Below, piece by piece: positions 24,807 to 36,017 of a DNA stretch of 64,000 nt. The notes beneath the pieces were generated by a model, which was not told the DNA's origin, ran no database searches, and saw nothing but the letters and a program-made list of their open reading frames with translations. The translations under genes were made by a program, and so were the position numbers. Each line of letters begins with the position of its first letter. Position 1 is the stretch's first letter. Source of the stretch: Comamonas sp. B21-038 (GTDB lineage: Bacteria > Pseudomonadota > Gammaproteobacteria > Burkholderiales > Burkholderiaceae_C); NCBI RefSeq assembly GCF_022387135.1, contig NZ_CP092462.1:1612001-1676000 (forward strand), written 5' to 3'.

Positions 24807-26846
24807 ATGCCCTTGTCCGCCGCCTTTGCCAGTGATGCCCCGCTGCGCCTGCGCCCGCAGCAGGAGCAGATGATTGCGGCTATTGAGGCGGCCTGGGGCC
24901 AGGGCCAGCGGGTGGCGATCGAGGCGCCCACGGGCACGGGCAAGACCTATGCCTATCTGATAGCGGCCTTGGCCCGCCAGGAGCGCTTTGTGGTCAGCAC
25001 GGCAACCCGGGCGCTGCAGGACCAGCTGGTGGAGCGCGACATTCCGGCGCTGCTGGCGCACCAGGGCCAGCAGCGCAAGGTCGCGGTGCTCAAGGGGCGG
25101 GAGAACTATGTCTGCCTGCATGGCCTGGAGCAGGCGCGCAGCAAGCTGCAAGGCCAGCATGCCGGCGCGCTGGCCCAGGTGGAGCGCTGGGCGCAAAGTA
25201 CCCAGGGCGGTGACCTGTCCGAGCTGGACGACATCAGCCACCTTTCCCGCCTGGTGCCGCATATCACTGCCAGCCATGACGAATGCCTGGGCCAGCGTTG
25301 CGGCCACTTCGAGCGCTGTTTCTCCAACCAGGCCCGCGCCCGCGCCGCGCAGGCCGACATCCTGGTGATCAACCACCATCTGTTTTTCAGCGAACTGCGC
25401 CACCGCCAGATGCTGGGGGTAGGCCATGGCTTTGTGCCACTGGCGCAGACCATGGTGATGGACGAGGCCCACCAGCTGCAGGCCATTGGCCTGAAAGTGC
25501 TCGCCAAGGGCCTGAATGTGGGGGATATGCGCGACTACCTCCAGACGGTGGAGCGCGAAACCCGCGTGCATGCGCGCGGCTTTGCGCCGTGGCAAGCGCT
25601 GCAGCAGCAGGTGCAGCAGGCCATTGCGCAGTGGATGGATGCCGAGCAGCAGGCGCTGGGGCCGGCAGAGGCGCCCGCGGATGCGGCGGCCCGCGCCACC
25701 AGCCGCCAGGCGCTCATCCACTTGCACAACGCGCTGTCGGCCCTGGTCGCTGCGTTGCAAGGTGTGGCCGGCAGTGCGGCCGTGGTGGCCCAGCTGGCAG
25801 GCCAGGGTGATGGGATGCTGCAGGCCTTGCGCCAGTGGGCCCAGGGGGCCGCCAAGGATCTGGTGCGCTGGTGGGATTCGCCCGCTGTGGTACGCGACGG
25901 CCCTGCCGGCGACCTGCAGGCCTACGGACGCTATGCCTGGCGCCAGGGCTTCCGGGAATCGCCGCTGTGGCTGTGGCAGGCGCTGCAGGCGCTGAGCCCC
26001 CAGGTGCAGGCCAGCAGCTGGCTGGGCCAGGGGGTGCAGCGCTGGCTGTTCACCTCGGCCACGTTGGGCGATGATGATGCGCTGACCTGGTTTGCGCAGG
26101 GCCTGGGCTTGCGCAGTGACAGCAGCCAGGCCGGCGATGCGCCTTTGCTCGCGAGCCTGCGTTTGCGCAGCCATTTTGACTGGGCGCAGCAGGCCCGGCT
26201 GGTGGTGCCCCAGGGCCTGCCCGGCACGGATGCACCGGCCGCCGAGCGCGCACAGGCGCTGGCGCAATGGCTGCTGCCACACCTCAAGACGCTGGGCGGG
26301 CGCTGCATGGTGCTGTGCACATCGACGGCTGCCGTGCAGGCCCTGGCCCAGGCCTTGCGCCAGGGCCTGCAGGGCCAGGCGATCAGCGTGCTGCAGCAGG
26401 GCGAGCAGCCCAAGCGCCGCTTGTTGCAGACCATGCGCATGGCCCCCGGCAGCAAGACCGGGCGGGTGCTGGTAGGTACCTTGGGCCTGTGGGAAGGGGT
26501 CGATCTGCCCGGCCAGGCTCTGCAGCTGTTGGTGATCGACAAGCTGCCGTTCCCGCCGCGCCATGATGTGCTGCATGCGGCGCGGGTACAGGCGCTGCGC
26601 GCTGTGGGCCGGGATGCGTTTGAGCGCTATGTGCTGCCCCAGACCGCCATGCAGCTGCGCCAGGGCGTCGGGCGCCTGATTCGCTCTGCCAGCGACGAGG
26701 GTGTGGTGGTGATCGCCGACGAGCGCCTGCACAGCCGCAGCTATGGCGCAGCCTTGCTGGCGGCGTTGCCACCGCTGCCCAGCCTGAACGACGCGGCTTT
26801 GCCTGCGTTTTTGCAGGCGTTGGCGGAAAAAGCTATCCGCCCATAA
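24807..26846 (+). CDS. dinG: ATP-dependent DNA helicase, DinG/YoaA family
   Basis: XPD-like iron-sulfur 5'-3' helicase in DNA repair. 679 residues from ATG 24807; the frame is open further upstream but that part lacks conserved motifs. Walker A APTGTGKT (40-47), Q-motif LRPQQEQM, Fe-S ligands NYVC then DECLGQRCGHFERC, DEAH box MVMDEAHQ, motif V/VI GLWEGVDLPG and QGVGRLIRS. Lack of an exonuclease domain and overall size resemble YoaA, the partner of HolC (chi) in E. coli; holC lies 6 kb away. Divergent from the PP2C gene. Confidence 0.9.
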   Translation: MPLSAAFASDAPLRLRPQQEQMIAAIEAAWGQGQRVAIEAPTGTGKTYAYLIAALARQERFVVSTATRALQDQLVERDIPALLAHQGQQRKVAVLKGRENYVCLHGLEQARSKLQGQHAGALAQVERWAQSTQGGDLSELDDISHLSRLVPHITASHDECLGQRCGHFERCFSNQARARAAQADILVINHHLFFSELRHRQMLGVGHGFVPLAQTMVMDEAHQLQAIGLKVLAKGLNVGDMRDYLQTVERETRVHARGFAPWQALQQQVQQAIAQWMDAEQQALGPAEAPADAAARATSRQALIHLHNALSALVAALQGVAGSAAVVAQLAGQGDGMLQALRQWAQGAAKDLVRWWDSPAVVRDGPAGDLQAYGRYAWRQGFRESPLWLWQALQALSPQVQASSWLGQGVQRWLFTSATLGDDDALTWFAQGLGLRSDSSQAGDAPLLASLRLRSHFDWAQQARLVVPQGLPGTDAPAAERAQALAQWLLPHLKTLGGRCMVLCTSTAAVQALAQALRQGLQGQAISVLQQGEQPKRRLLQTMRMAPGSKTGRVLVGTLGLWEGVDLPGQALQLLVIDKLPFPPRHDVLHAARVQALRAVGRDAFERYVLPQTAMQLRQGVGRLIRSASDEGVVVIADERLHSRSYGAALLAALPPLPSLNDAALPAFLQALAEKAIRP

Positions 26847-26883
26847 GAAAACGGCTGCCGCAGTTTTTAACTTGCAGCAGCCG
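26847..26883 (-). terminator. Intrinsic terminator of bamD
   Basis: Stem CGGCTGC/GCAGCCG with further GCA/TGC pairing, followed on the minus strand by TTTTC. It lies 38 bases beyond the bamD stop. Confidence 0.75.
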
Positions 26884-26921
26884 CTTAGCTGTCAACGCAC
26901 ACGCGCATCAGGCGCGCTGCA

Positions 26922-27749
26922 TCACCACATCTTCCACCAGGGGCGGTCTTCCTTGCGGAAACCATTGGCCAGCAGGCGGGTGTTGGGGTAGCTGGCTTCC
27001 AGTACGCGCTTGGTGTCAGCGGCCATGTCGGCCATGTTCAGGCGCTCGTAGGACAGCATCAGGATATAGAGCGCGTCCTCCTGGGCGGGCACTTCCTTGT
27101 AGTCGGCGATGGCGCTTTGGGCGCGGTTGATCGCGGCCACATAGGCGCCGCGCTCGTAGTAGTAACGGGCCACATGCACTTCGTACTGGGCCAGCGAGTT
27201 CACGATGTAGCGCATGCGCTTTTCAGCATCGGGCGTGTACTTGGACTCGGGGAAGCGCGTGGTCAGCTCACGGAAGGACTCGAACGAATCCTTGGCGGCC
27301 TTCTGGTCGCGCTCGGACAGGTCCTGCTTGGACACCCAGGAGAAAAGACCCAGGTTCTCGTTGAAGTTGACCAGGCCCTTCAGATAGAGCGCATAGTCCA
27401 CCCCTTCGCTGGCAGGGTGGAGCTTGACGAAACGGTCCAAGGTGGCGATGGCCTGGGCCTTCTCGCCGCTCTTGTACTGGGAATAGGCCTTCTCCAGCTG
27501 CGCTTGCTGCGCCATCGCGGTGCCGGCAGCGCGGCCTTCCAGCTTTTCATACAGCGGAATGGCCTTGTCGAACGAGCCCGAAGAGGCCTCGTCGCGGGCT
27601 TCGGAATAAATCTTGTTCGGGCTCCAGCCGGCGGTGGGATCCACATCGGTCGATGAACAGCCTGCCAGCAAAGCGGCAAGTGCTACGGAAGCGATAGCGG
27701 GAACCTTCGATTTGGGGTACGCAAACAGCATTTTTGGCTTGAAATCCAT
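26922..27749 (-). CDS. bamD: Outer-membrane assembly lipoprotein BamD
   Basis: Essential lipoprotein of the BAM complex that folds outer-membrane beta-barrels. 275 residues. Lipoprotein signal ending LAALLAGCSS with Cys31 as the lipidation site. Five TPR-like repeats, e.g. SEARDEASSGSFDKAIPLYE and QYKSGEKAQAIATLDRFVKL; FPESKYTPDAEKRMRYIVN is a strongly conserved BamD segment. An in-frame ATG at 27731 is an alternative start. Divergent from dnaE. Confidence 0.94.
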   Translation of the reverse strand: MDFKPKMLFAYPKSKVPAIASVALAALLAGCSSTDVDPTAGWSPNKIYSEARDEASSGSFDKAIPLYEKLEGRAAGTAMAQQAQLEKAYSQYKSGEKAQAIATLDRFVKLHPASEGVDYALYLKGLVNFNENLGLFSWVSKQDLSERDQKAAKDSFESFRELTTRFPESKYTPDAEKRMRYIVNSLAQYEVHVARYYYERGAYVAAINRAQSAIADYKEVPAQEDALYILMLSYERLNMADMAADTKRVLEASYPNTRLLANGFRKEDRPWWKMW

Positions 27750-27832
27750 GGACGGAAAGCTGAAGAACTGCGAGCAGCCGCAAGGCCTGCCGCGCAGCGG
27801 GGCAGCCCGTGCCGCGCCCTCTGATCTGGGCC

Positions 27833-27838
27833 ATTGTA
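27833..27838 (-). promoter_or_regulatory. Candidate -10 of bamD
   Basis: TACAAT read on the minus strand, about 84 bases before the ATG. A -35 was not resolved. Confidence 0.35.
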
Positions 27839-27945
27839 ATCGGCGCGGGGCCTGCGCACACCATGCCGGACTTGCAGCCAGTAGGGCTGTGTAACATTCG
27901 GCCGCCGATATGCCATGGTTTGCACAGACGGTGCTGCGGCTTTCC

Positions 27946-27951
27946 TACAAT
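27946..27951 (+). promoter_or_regulatory. Candidate -10 of dnaE
   Basis: TACAAT in the context TCCTACAATGCAGG, only eight bases before the ATG at 27960. Transcription would begin at or next to the start codon. Confidence 0.45.
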
Positions 27952-27959
27952 GCAGGGAT

Positions 27960-30900
27960 ATGTTCGTACACCTTCGCATCCATTCCGAGTTTTCCATCAT
28001 CGACAGCACCAATCGCGTAGGCGATCTGATCAAGTTTGCTGCGGGTGATAGCCAGCCGGCGATGGCGCTGACCGACCTGAACAGCCTGTTCGGCGCCATC
28101 AAGTTTTACAAAGCGGGCCGGGGTGCAGGTGTCAAACCCCTTCTGGGCGCCGAGCTGACCCTGGAGCCCGAGGTGGCAGGCGGGCCGCTGTCGCGCATCA
28201 TCGTGCTGATCCAGAGCCAGCAGGGCTACCTTAACCTGTCGGAACTGCTGGCGCGGATCTGGATGGCCGATACCATCAAAGCGCAGCCGCAGTGCACCTG
28301 GGCCTGGCTGGAAGAGCTGTCGGACGGCCTGATCCTGCTGTCGGGCGCCCAGGCCGGCCCCGTCGGCCAGGCGCTGATGCGCGGGGACGAAAAGACCGCG
28401 CGCAGCGTGGCACTGCGCCTGGCGGGCCTGTTCCCGCACCGTTTCTACATCGAGCTGCAGCGCGCCGGCCGCGCTGACGATGAAAGCCATGTAGCCGCCG
28501 CCGTGGCGCTGGCAGCGCACCTCAAGCTGCCGGTGGTGGCCACGCACCCGGTGCAGTTCACCAAGCCTGCCGATTTTGAATCGCACGAGGCCCGTGTCTG
28601 TATCGCCGAGGGCGAGACCTTGGGCAACAAGAAGCGCGTCAAGCGCTTCACCCGCGACCAGTACCTGAAGTCTGCTGCCGAGATGGAGGCCCTGTTCGCC
28701 GACCTGCCCAGCGCCATCGCCAATACGGCCGAGATCGCCCGCCGCTGCAGCGTCACCCTGCAGCTGGGCAAGTATTTTCTGCCCGATTTCCCCACGCCCA
28801 ATGGCATGCCGATCGACGCGTATTTCCGCCAGGCCTCGTTCGAGGGGCTGGAGGACCGCCTGCAACTGCTGTTTCCGAACGAGGCCAAGCGCGAGGCCGA
28901 GCGGCCCAAGTATGTCGAGCGGCTGGAGTTCGAGCTGGGCATCATCTTGAAGATGGGTTTCCCCGGCTACTTCCTGATCGTGGCAGACTTCATCAACTGG
29001 GCCAAGAACAATGGCTGCCCGGTGGGACCAGGCCGGGGATCGGGGGCCGGTTCGCTGGTGGCCTATGTGCTGAAGATCACCGATCTGGACCCGATTCACT
29101 ACAACCTGCTGTTCGAGCGCTTCCTGAACCCAGAGCGCGTCTCGATGCCCGACTTTGACGTGGACTTCTGCCAGGCCAACCGCGACCGGGTGATCGACTA
29201 TGTGAAGGACCTGTACGGCCGCAATGCAGTGAGCCAGATTGCGACCTTCGGCACGATGGCCGCGCGCGCGGCGATCCGCGACGTGGGCCGTGCGCTGGAC
29301 ATGAGCTATGGCTTTTGCGATGGTATCTCCAAGCTGATCCCGAACAAGCCGGGCCTGCATGTGACCTTGAAGTACCCGCCCAATCCTCCGAAGGACGGCG
29401 ACAAGTACACCTATGCGATCAAGGAAGAGCCGATTCTGGCCGAGCGCATCGAGAAGGAAGAGGACGTCAAGACCCTGATCGAGATGGCGCAGAAGCTCGA
29501 AGGCATGACCCGCAACATCGGCATGCACGCCGGTGGTGTGGTGATCGCCCCGGGCAAGCTGACCGATTTTTGCCCGCTCTACCAGCAGCCGGGCAGCACC
29601 TCGGCAGTGGCCATGTATGACAAGGACGACGTCGAGGCTGTGGGCCTGGTCAAGTTCGACTTCCTGGGCCTGGCGACGTTGACGATTCTGGAGATCGCGC
29701 GCGAGTTCATCATCAAGCGCCACAAGGGGCAGGAAAACTTCAAGTTCGAAGAGATTCCGCTCGACGACGCCCGCACCTACCAGCTGTTCTCGGCCGGCAA
29801 GACCGAAGCGGTGTTCCAGTTTGAATCGCGCGGCATGCAGCAGATGCTGAAGGAGGCCAAGCCCAGCCGCCTGGAAGACCTGATTGCGCTGAATGCGCTC
29901 TACCGTCCGGGCCCGATGGACCTGATCCCCAGCTTTGTGGCGCGCAAGCACGGCAAGGAAGTGGTGGAGTACCCGCATCCGCTGGTCGAGAAGGTGCTGT
30001 CCGAGACCTACGGCATCATGGTCTACCAGGAGCAGGTGATGCAGACGGCCCAGGTGCTGGGCGGCTACAGCCTGGGCGGCGCCGACTTGCTGCGCCGCGC
30101 GATGGGCAAGAAAAAGGTCGAGGAGATGGTGCAGCACCGCGCGACTTTCCGCGAAGGGGCCTCCAAGATCGGCATCGACGAGGCCAAGGCCGACGAAGTG
30201 TTCGACCTGATGGAGAAGTTTGCAGGCTACGGCTTCAACAAGTCGCACGCCGCTGCCTACTCGCTGCTGGCCTACCACACCGGTTGGCTCAAGGTGCACT
30301 ATACGGCAGAGTTCTACTGCGGCAATATGACCGTGGAAATGGACAACACCGACAAGCTCAAGGTGCTGTACGAAGACGCGCTGAAGATGGGCATGACCTT
30401 CGAGATGCCCGACGTGAACCGCGGCCACCACCGCTTCGAGCCGGTGACCGACAAGGTGATCCGCTATGGCCTGGGCGCCATCAAGGGCACCGGCCAGGCC
30501 GCCATCGAGGCCATTGTGGCGGCGCGCGAAGGCAAGGGCACGGGCCCCCAGGGCGATACCAAGGGGCCGTTCAAGAGCCTGTTCGACTTCTGCCTGCGCG
30601 TGGACCGCAGCAAGCTCAACAAGCGCACGGTCGAAGCGCTGATCAAGGGCGGCGCCTTTGACAGCATCCAGCTCAACCGCCGCGCGCTGATCGAATCGGT
30701 CGATGTGGCCTTCGAATTTGCCGCCACCACCCATGCCAATGCCAACCAGGGCGGCCTGTTTGACATGATGGGGGATGACGCCGTGGGATCGAGCACGCAG
30801 GAGCCGCCGCTGGCCGATGTGCTGCCCTGGGGCATCAAGGAGCGGCTGGTGCAGGAGAAGACCGCCATCGGCTTTTACCTGTCGGGCCATTTGTTTGACG

Positions 30901-31505
30901 AGGTCGAGCTGGAGGTGCGCCAGTTCGTGCGCACGCCGATCTCCCAGCTCAAGGACAGCCGCGAGCCCCAGACGGTGGCGGGCATCATCAGCGACATGCG
31001 CGTCATCAACGGCCAGCGCGGCAAGCTGGTGCTGTTCAAGATCGACGACAAAACCGGTGTCATCGAAGGATCGCTGGACGAGGCCACCTGGAACCGCCAC
31101 AAGGAGCAGCTCAAGGACGATGAATTCGTCATTCTGAGCGCCCGCATCGGCCAGGACCATTTCAGCGGCGGGTTGCGCGCCAAGGCCCAGCATGTCTGGG
31201 GTCTGGCCGATGCGCGGGCCCGTTTTGGCCGCTACCTGCTGGTCAACACCGACCGCCACCAGCCCGATGTTGCGCGGCTGATTCAGGAGTTTCCCGCAGT
31301 CGAGGAGCACACCGACGAGGGCGTGCTGCGCCACGGCCTCAAGATCCGCCTGGGCGTGGTCTGCGGCCAGGGCGAGGCACGGGCGGGTGTGGAGCTCAAT
31401 CTGGGCGATGCCGCGCGCTTTTTCCCCAGTGACCAGGCGATGGCTGCCTGGTCCCAGGAAGCAGGCCACGAAGCCATCAAAATCGTTTACGAAAGCACTG
31501 TTTAG
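27960..31505 (+). CDS. dnaE: DNA polymerase III alpha subunit
   Basis: Replicative polymerase, 1181 residues, normal for DnaE1. N-terminal PHP domain (MFVHLRIHSEFSIIDS), then the C-family palm with GPGRGSGAGSLVAYVL and the catalytic aspartates in MPDFDVDFC; the finger region AVFQFESRGMQQML; helix-hairpin-helix and beta-binding parts; OB domain near TVAGIISDMRVINGQRGK. Start at ATG 27960, where homology begins. No intein or disruption. Monocistronic by appearance, with a 17-bp hairpin downstream. Confidence 0.97.
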   Translation: MFVHLRIHSEFSIIDSTNRVGDLIKFAAGDSQPAMALTDLNSLFGAIKFYKAGRGAGVKPLLGAELTLEPEVAGGPLSRIIVLIQSQQGYLNLSELLARIWMADTIKAQPQCTWAWLEELSDGLILLSGAQAGPVGQALMRGDEKTARSVALRLAGLFPHRFYIELQRAGRADDESHVAAAVALAAHLKLPVVATHPVQFTKPADFESHEARVCIAEGETLGNKKRVKRFTRDQYLKSAAEMEALFADLPSAIANTAEIARRCSVTLQLGKYFLPDFPTPNGMPIDAYFRQASFEGLEDRLQLLFPNEAKREAERPKYVERLEFELGIILKMGFPGYFLIVADFINWAKNNGCPVGPGRGSGAGSLVAYVLKITDLDPIHYNLLFERFLNPERVSMPDFDVDFCQANRDRVIDYVKDLYGRNAVSQIATFGTMAARAAIRDVGRALDMSYGFCDGISKLIPNKPGLHVTLKYPPNPPKDGDKYTYAIKEEPILAERIEKEEDVKTLIEMAQKLEGMTRNIGMHAGGVVIAPGKLTDFCPLYQQPGSTSAVAMYDKDDVEAVGLVKFDFLGLATLTILEIAREFIIKRHKGQENFKFEEIPLDDARTYQLFSAGKTEAVFQFESRGMQQMLKEAKPSRLEDLIALNALYRPGPMDLIPSFVARKHGKEVVEYPHPLVEKVLSETYGIMVYQEQVMQTAQVLGGYSLGGADLLRRAMGKKKVEEMVQHRATFREGASKIGIDEAKADEVFDLMEKFAGYGFNKSHAAAYSLLAYHTGWLKVHYTAEFYCGNMTVEMDNTDKLKVLYEDALKMGMTFEMPDVNRGHHRFEPVTDKVIRYGLGAIKGTGQAAIEAIVAAREGKGTGPQGDTKGPFKSLFDFCLRVDRSKLNKRTVEALIKGGAFDSIQLNRRALIESVDVAFEFAATTHANANQGGLFDMMGDDAVGSSTQEPPLADVLPWGIKERLVQEKTAIGFYLSGHLFDEVELEVRQFVRTPISQLKDSREPQTVAGIISDMRVINGQRGKLVLFKIDDKTGVIEGSLDEATWNRHKEQLKDDEFVILSARIGQDHFSGGLRAKAQHVWGLADARARFGRYLLVNTDRHQPDVARLIQEFPAVEEHTDEGVLRHGLKIRLGVVCGQGEARAGVELNLGDAARFFPSDQAMAAWSQEAGHEAIKIVYESTV

Positions 31506-31525
31506 GAAGATTTTGCTGGGGCTGA

Positions 31526-31565
31526 CAATACGGCTGCGCCAGTGGTTGCTGGCGCAGCCGTATTG
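31526..31565. terminator. Strong hairpin after dnaE, no U-tract
   Basis: Perfect 17-bp stem CAATACGGCTGCGCCAG with a 6-base loop (TGGTTG). Neither side has a T-run, so it may work as a stabiliser or a U-tract-independent terminator rather than a classical terminator. Confidence 0.55.
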
Positions 31566-31589
31566 AAGTTCATAAAAGCATCACCATCT

Positions 31590-31620
31590 TTGTGCATGTG
31601 GAAATTTAGCCTTATAGAAT
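31590..31620 (+). promoter_or_regulatory. Candidate clpS promoter
   Basis: TTGTGC (31590-31595), then TATAGA 17 bases later (31613-31618) overlapping TAGAAT (31615-31620), with the ATG of the original clpS frame at 31628. A leaderless or near-leaderless transcript is predicted. Confidence 0.4.
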
Positions 31621-31627
31621 GATCTCA

Positions 31628-31710
31628 ATGGCCACGAAACCTGTTGTTCCTCCCTCGCCGAACCTGCCTGCAACGCCCCAGCCACCGGAGGACGGTGGGG
31701 TGCGCTGGTT
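31628..31710 (+). pseudogene. Frame-displaced N-terminal segment of clpS
   Basis: From ATG 31628 the sequence reads [20 protein letters not shown] then EDGG, a typical Pro-rich ClpS N-terminus, but in a different frame from the ClpS core. One extra G in the G tract at 31697-31700 would join them as [16 protein letters not shown]. Either a real single-base deletion or a sequencing or assembly error. Confidence 0.65.
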
Positions 31711-31992
31711 GTGGAGCGCATCGCGCAGCGTGTGGAGCCACCGAAGATGTACCAGGTGGTCATGCTCAATGATGATTTCACGCCGATGGAGTTTGTGATT
31801 GAGGTGCTGCAGCATTTTTTTGGCAAAAGCCGCGAGGCGGCCACGCAGATCATGCTGAAGATCCACCTGGATGGGAAAGGCGTCTGCGGGGTGTACTCGC
31901 ATGAAATCGCTGAAACCAAGGTGGCACAGGTGATGGATGCCGCCAACGGAGCAGGCCATCCGCTGCAAGCCGTATCGGAGCCTGTTGAATAA
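31711..31992 (+). CDS. clpS: ATP-dependent Clp protease adaptor ClpS (core, N-terminus displaced)
   Basis: N-degron adaptor that delivers substrates to ClpAP. 93 residues if started at GTG 31711. The core [20 protein letters not shown] carries the substrate-pocket residues, followed by [19 protein letters not shown] and [11 protein letters not shown], so the folded domain is complete. GTG 31711 has no ribosome site close by, and a better N-terminus lies upstream in another frame (31628). Without that flexible extension, which in E. coli is needed for delivery to ClpA, adaptor function could be impaired. clpA follows after 63 bases. Confidence 0.85.
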   Translation: MERIAQRVEPPKMYQVVMLNDDFTPMEFVIEVLQHFFGKSREAATQIMLKIHLDGKGVCGVYSHEIAETKVAQVMDAANGAGHPLQAVSEPVE

Positions 31993-32055
31993 CGGAATAT
32001 GGTCCTCATCTAGAAGCAAGTTGAGTGTATTTGGCAAGCAATAAAGGAGTTTCAA

Positions 32056-34398
<2,343 letters not shown>

Positions 34399-34421
34399 GG
34401 CCGCACCACTCAGAGAACGAG

Positions 34422-34447
34422 AACAGCCGCTTGCGGCTGTTTTTTAT
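34422..34447 (+). terminator. Intrinsic terminator of clpSA
   Basis: Stem AACAGCCG/CGGCTGTT with tetraloop CTTG followed by TTTTATT. Confidence 0.85.
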
Positions 34448-34509
34448 TGCGTCTGTTCGTCACGGGGGCAGGCTACACTGAGCGGTCCCATCAACAGGAG
34501 CGCGGTGCT

Positions 34510-35964
34510 GTGGCGTCGTTATCTCAGTATCTGACCAAAGAAAACATTGTCGCGTTGCTGTCCGTGATCTGGCCGATCTATCTCGGCGTGGTGGGTATCT
34601 GGATACTGATGCAGCGCCGCGCGCCCGTGGCTACCTTGGGCTGGCTGCTGTCCATGGGTTCGCTGCCGGTGGTGGGGCTGATCGTTTACTACTTCATCGG
34701 TCCGCAGCGCATGAAGCGCCAGCGCATCAAACGCCTGCGCGCCCGCAACAAGAACCATGTGCGCGAGACCACGCGCCGCATCCGCGATGGCCAACCCGAG
34801 GCGCCGACCAAGTTGCGCGAGATGGTCAAGCTGGTCGAGGCCACCTGCGGTTTCCCGATCACGTCGGCCGAGAGCGTGGAGCTGCTCAGCGGCGGCGCAG
34901 CCACGTTTGACCGCATTCTGGAGGATGTCGCCCAGGCCCGCCACCATGTGCACCTCGAATACTATATTTTCGAGCCTGACCAGACCGGCACACGCCTGCG
35001 CGATGCGCTGGTCGAGCGCGCCAAGGCGGGCATCAAGGTGCGCATGCTGGTCGATGCGCTGGGCTCCAAGCGGGTCAACCGCAAGTTCATCGCCCCGTTG
35101 CTGGCGGCAGGCGGCGAGTTTGCGGTCTTCCACCCCACGCGGATCGGCAGGCGCCTGCGGCCGGTGATCAACTTCCGCAGCCACCGCAAGATCCTGGTGG
35201 TCGATGGCCAGATCGGCTTTACCGGTGGCGTCAACATCACCGACGAAGAGGACCGCCGCGTCAATACCCATGCCTACCATGATGTGCACCTGCGCATGGC
35301 CGGCCCTATCGTCACCTGGCTGCAGACGACGTTTTTGGAAGACTGGGCCTATGCGCTGGAAAAATCTGCCCAGGACATGCCGGCCAACCTGGACTTGCTG
35401 CTGCCCGACATGCCCGATGGCAGTCATGCGATGCAGCTGGTCAGTTCAGGCCCGGACAACCCCACCGAGCCCATCCACCGCGCCCATGTGGCCGCCATCC
35501 AGTCGGCGACCGTGCGGGTCTGGTTGACCACACCATACTTCGTGCCGACCGAGCCCGCGATGTATGCGCTGACCAGCGCCGCACTGCGCGGCGTCGATGT
35601 GCGGCTGCTGGTGCCTGAGAAATCCGATTCGATCTTTGTGACCGCTGCGGCCCGCTCCTACTACGAAGAGCTGATCAGCGCCGGCGCCAAGGTCTACGAA
35701 TACAGCGCACGTATGCTGCACTCCAAGACCCTGGTGGTCGATGACGACCTGACCATCATCGGTACCGCCAATTTCGACAACCGCAGCTTTCGCCTGAACT
35801 ACGAGGTCTGCGCGATTGGCTACGGGCCGGAGCTCAATGCCCGGCTGCAGGACCAGTTCAACACCGATCTGATGCGTTCCAAGCAGGTGGCCACGCGCCG
35901 CAAGCAGCGCTTTTTGCTGCGGCTGGGCGATTCGATTGCGCGGCTGTTCTCACCGCTCTTGTAG
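34510..35964 (+). CDS. cls: Cardiolipin synthase (phospholipase D family)
   Basis: Condenses phosphatidylglycerol to cardiolipin at the inner membrane. 484 residues from GTG 34510, placed 9 bases after AGGAG; a longer reading lacks a ribosome site. Two N-terminal membrane helices (about 12-35 and 43-63), then two PLD domains with HKD motifs HRKILVVDGQIGFTGGVN and HSKTLVVDDDLTIIGTANFD. The intervening DVHLRMAGP and TPYFVPTEP blocks are typical for Cls. Which of the ClsA/B/C types it matches is not decisive; helices and length favour ClsA. Confidence 0.92.
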   Translation: MASLSQYLTKENIVALLSVIWPIYLGVVGIWILMQRRAPVATLGWLLSMGSLPVVGLIVYYFIGPQRMKRQRIKRLRARNKNHVRETTRRIRDGQPEAPTKLREMVKLVEATCGFPITSAESVELLSGGAATFDRILEDVAQARHHVHLEYYIFEPDQTGTRLRDALVERAKAGIKVRMLVDALGSKRVNRKFIAPLLAAGGEFAVFHPTRIGRRLRPVINFRSHRKILVVDGQIGFTGGVNITDEEDRRVNTHAYHDVHLRMAGPIVTWLQTTFLEDWAYALEKSAQDMPANLDLLLPDMPDGSHAMQLVSSGPDNPTEPIHRAHVAAIQSATVRVWLTTPYFVPTEPAMYALTSAALRGVDVRLLVPEKSDSIFVTAAARSYYEELISAGAKVYEYSARMLHSKTLVVDDDLTIIGTANFDNRSFRLNYEVCAIGYGPELNARLQDQFNTDLMRSKQVATRRKQRFLLRLGDSIARLFSPLL

Positions 35965-36006
35965 TTGCGCGCCCAGGTTGCTCGGCTGTGGCTACCAGAG
36001 CAGGCA

Positions 36007-36012
36007 TACTAG
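36007..36012 (+). promoter_or_regulatory. Candidate -10 of sbcB
   Basis: TACTAG five bases before the ATG at 36018; no Shine-Dalgarno is evident. Suggests a leaderless message, tentative because no -35 was resolved. Confidence 0.3.
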
Positions 36013-36017
36013 CGGGC

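Noticed and set aside
24774-26732. A 652-codon minus-strand frame opposite dinG
   Set aside because: No motifs and biased composition; the helicase motifs are all on the plus strand.
27945-31469. A 1174-codon open frame on the minus strand opposite dnaE
   Set aside because: Antisense shadow of a GC-rich gene: composition rich in Leu, His, Gln and Arg, no domain motifs, and dnaE on the other strand is complete.
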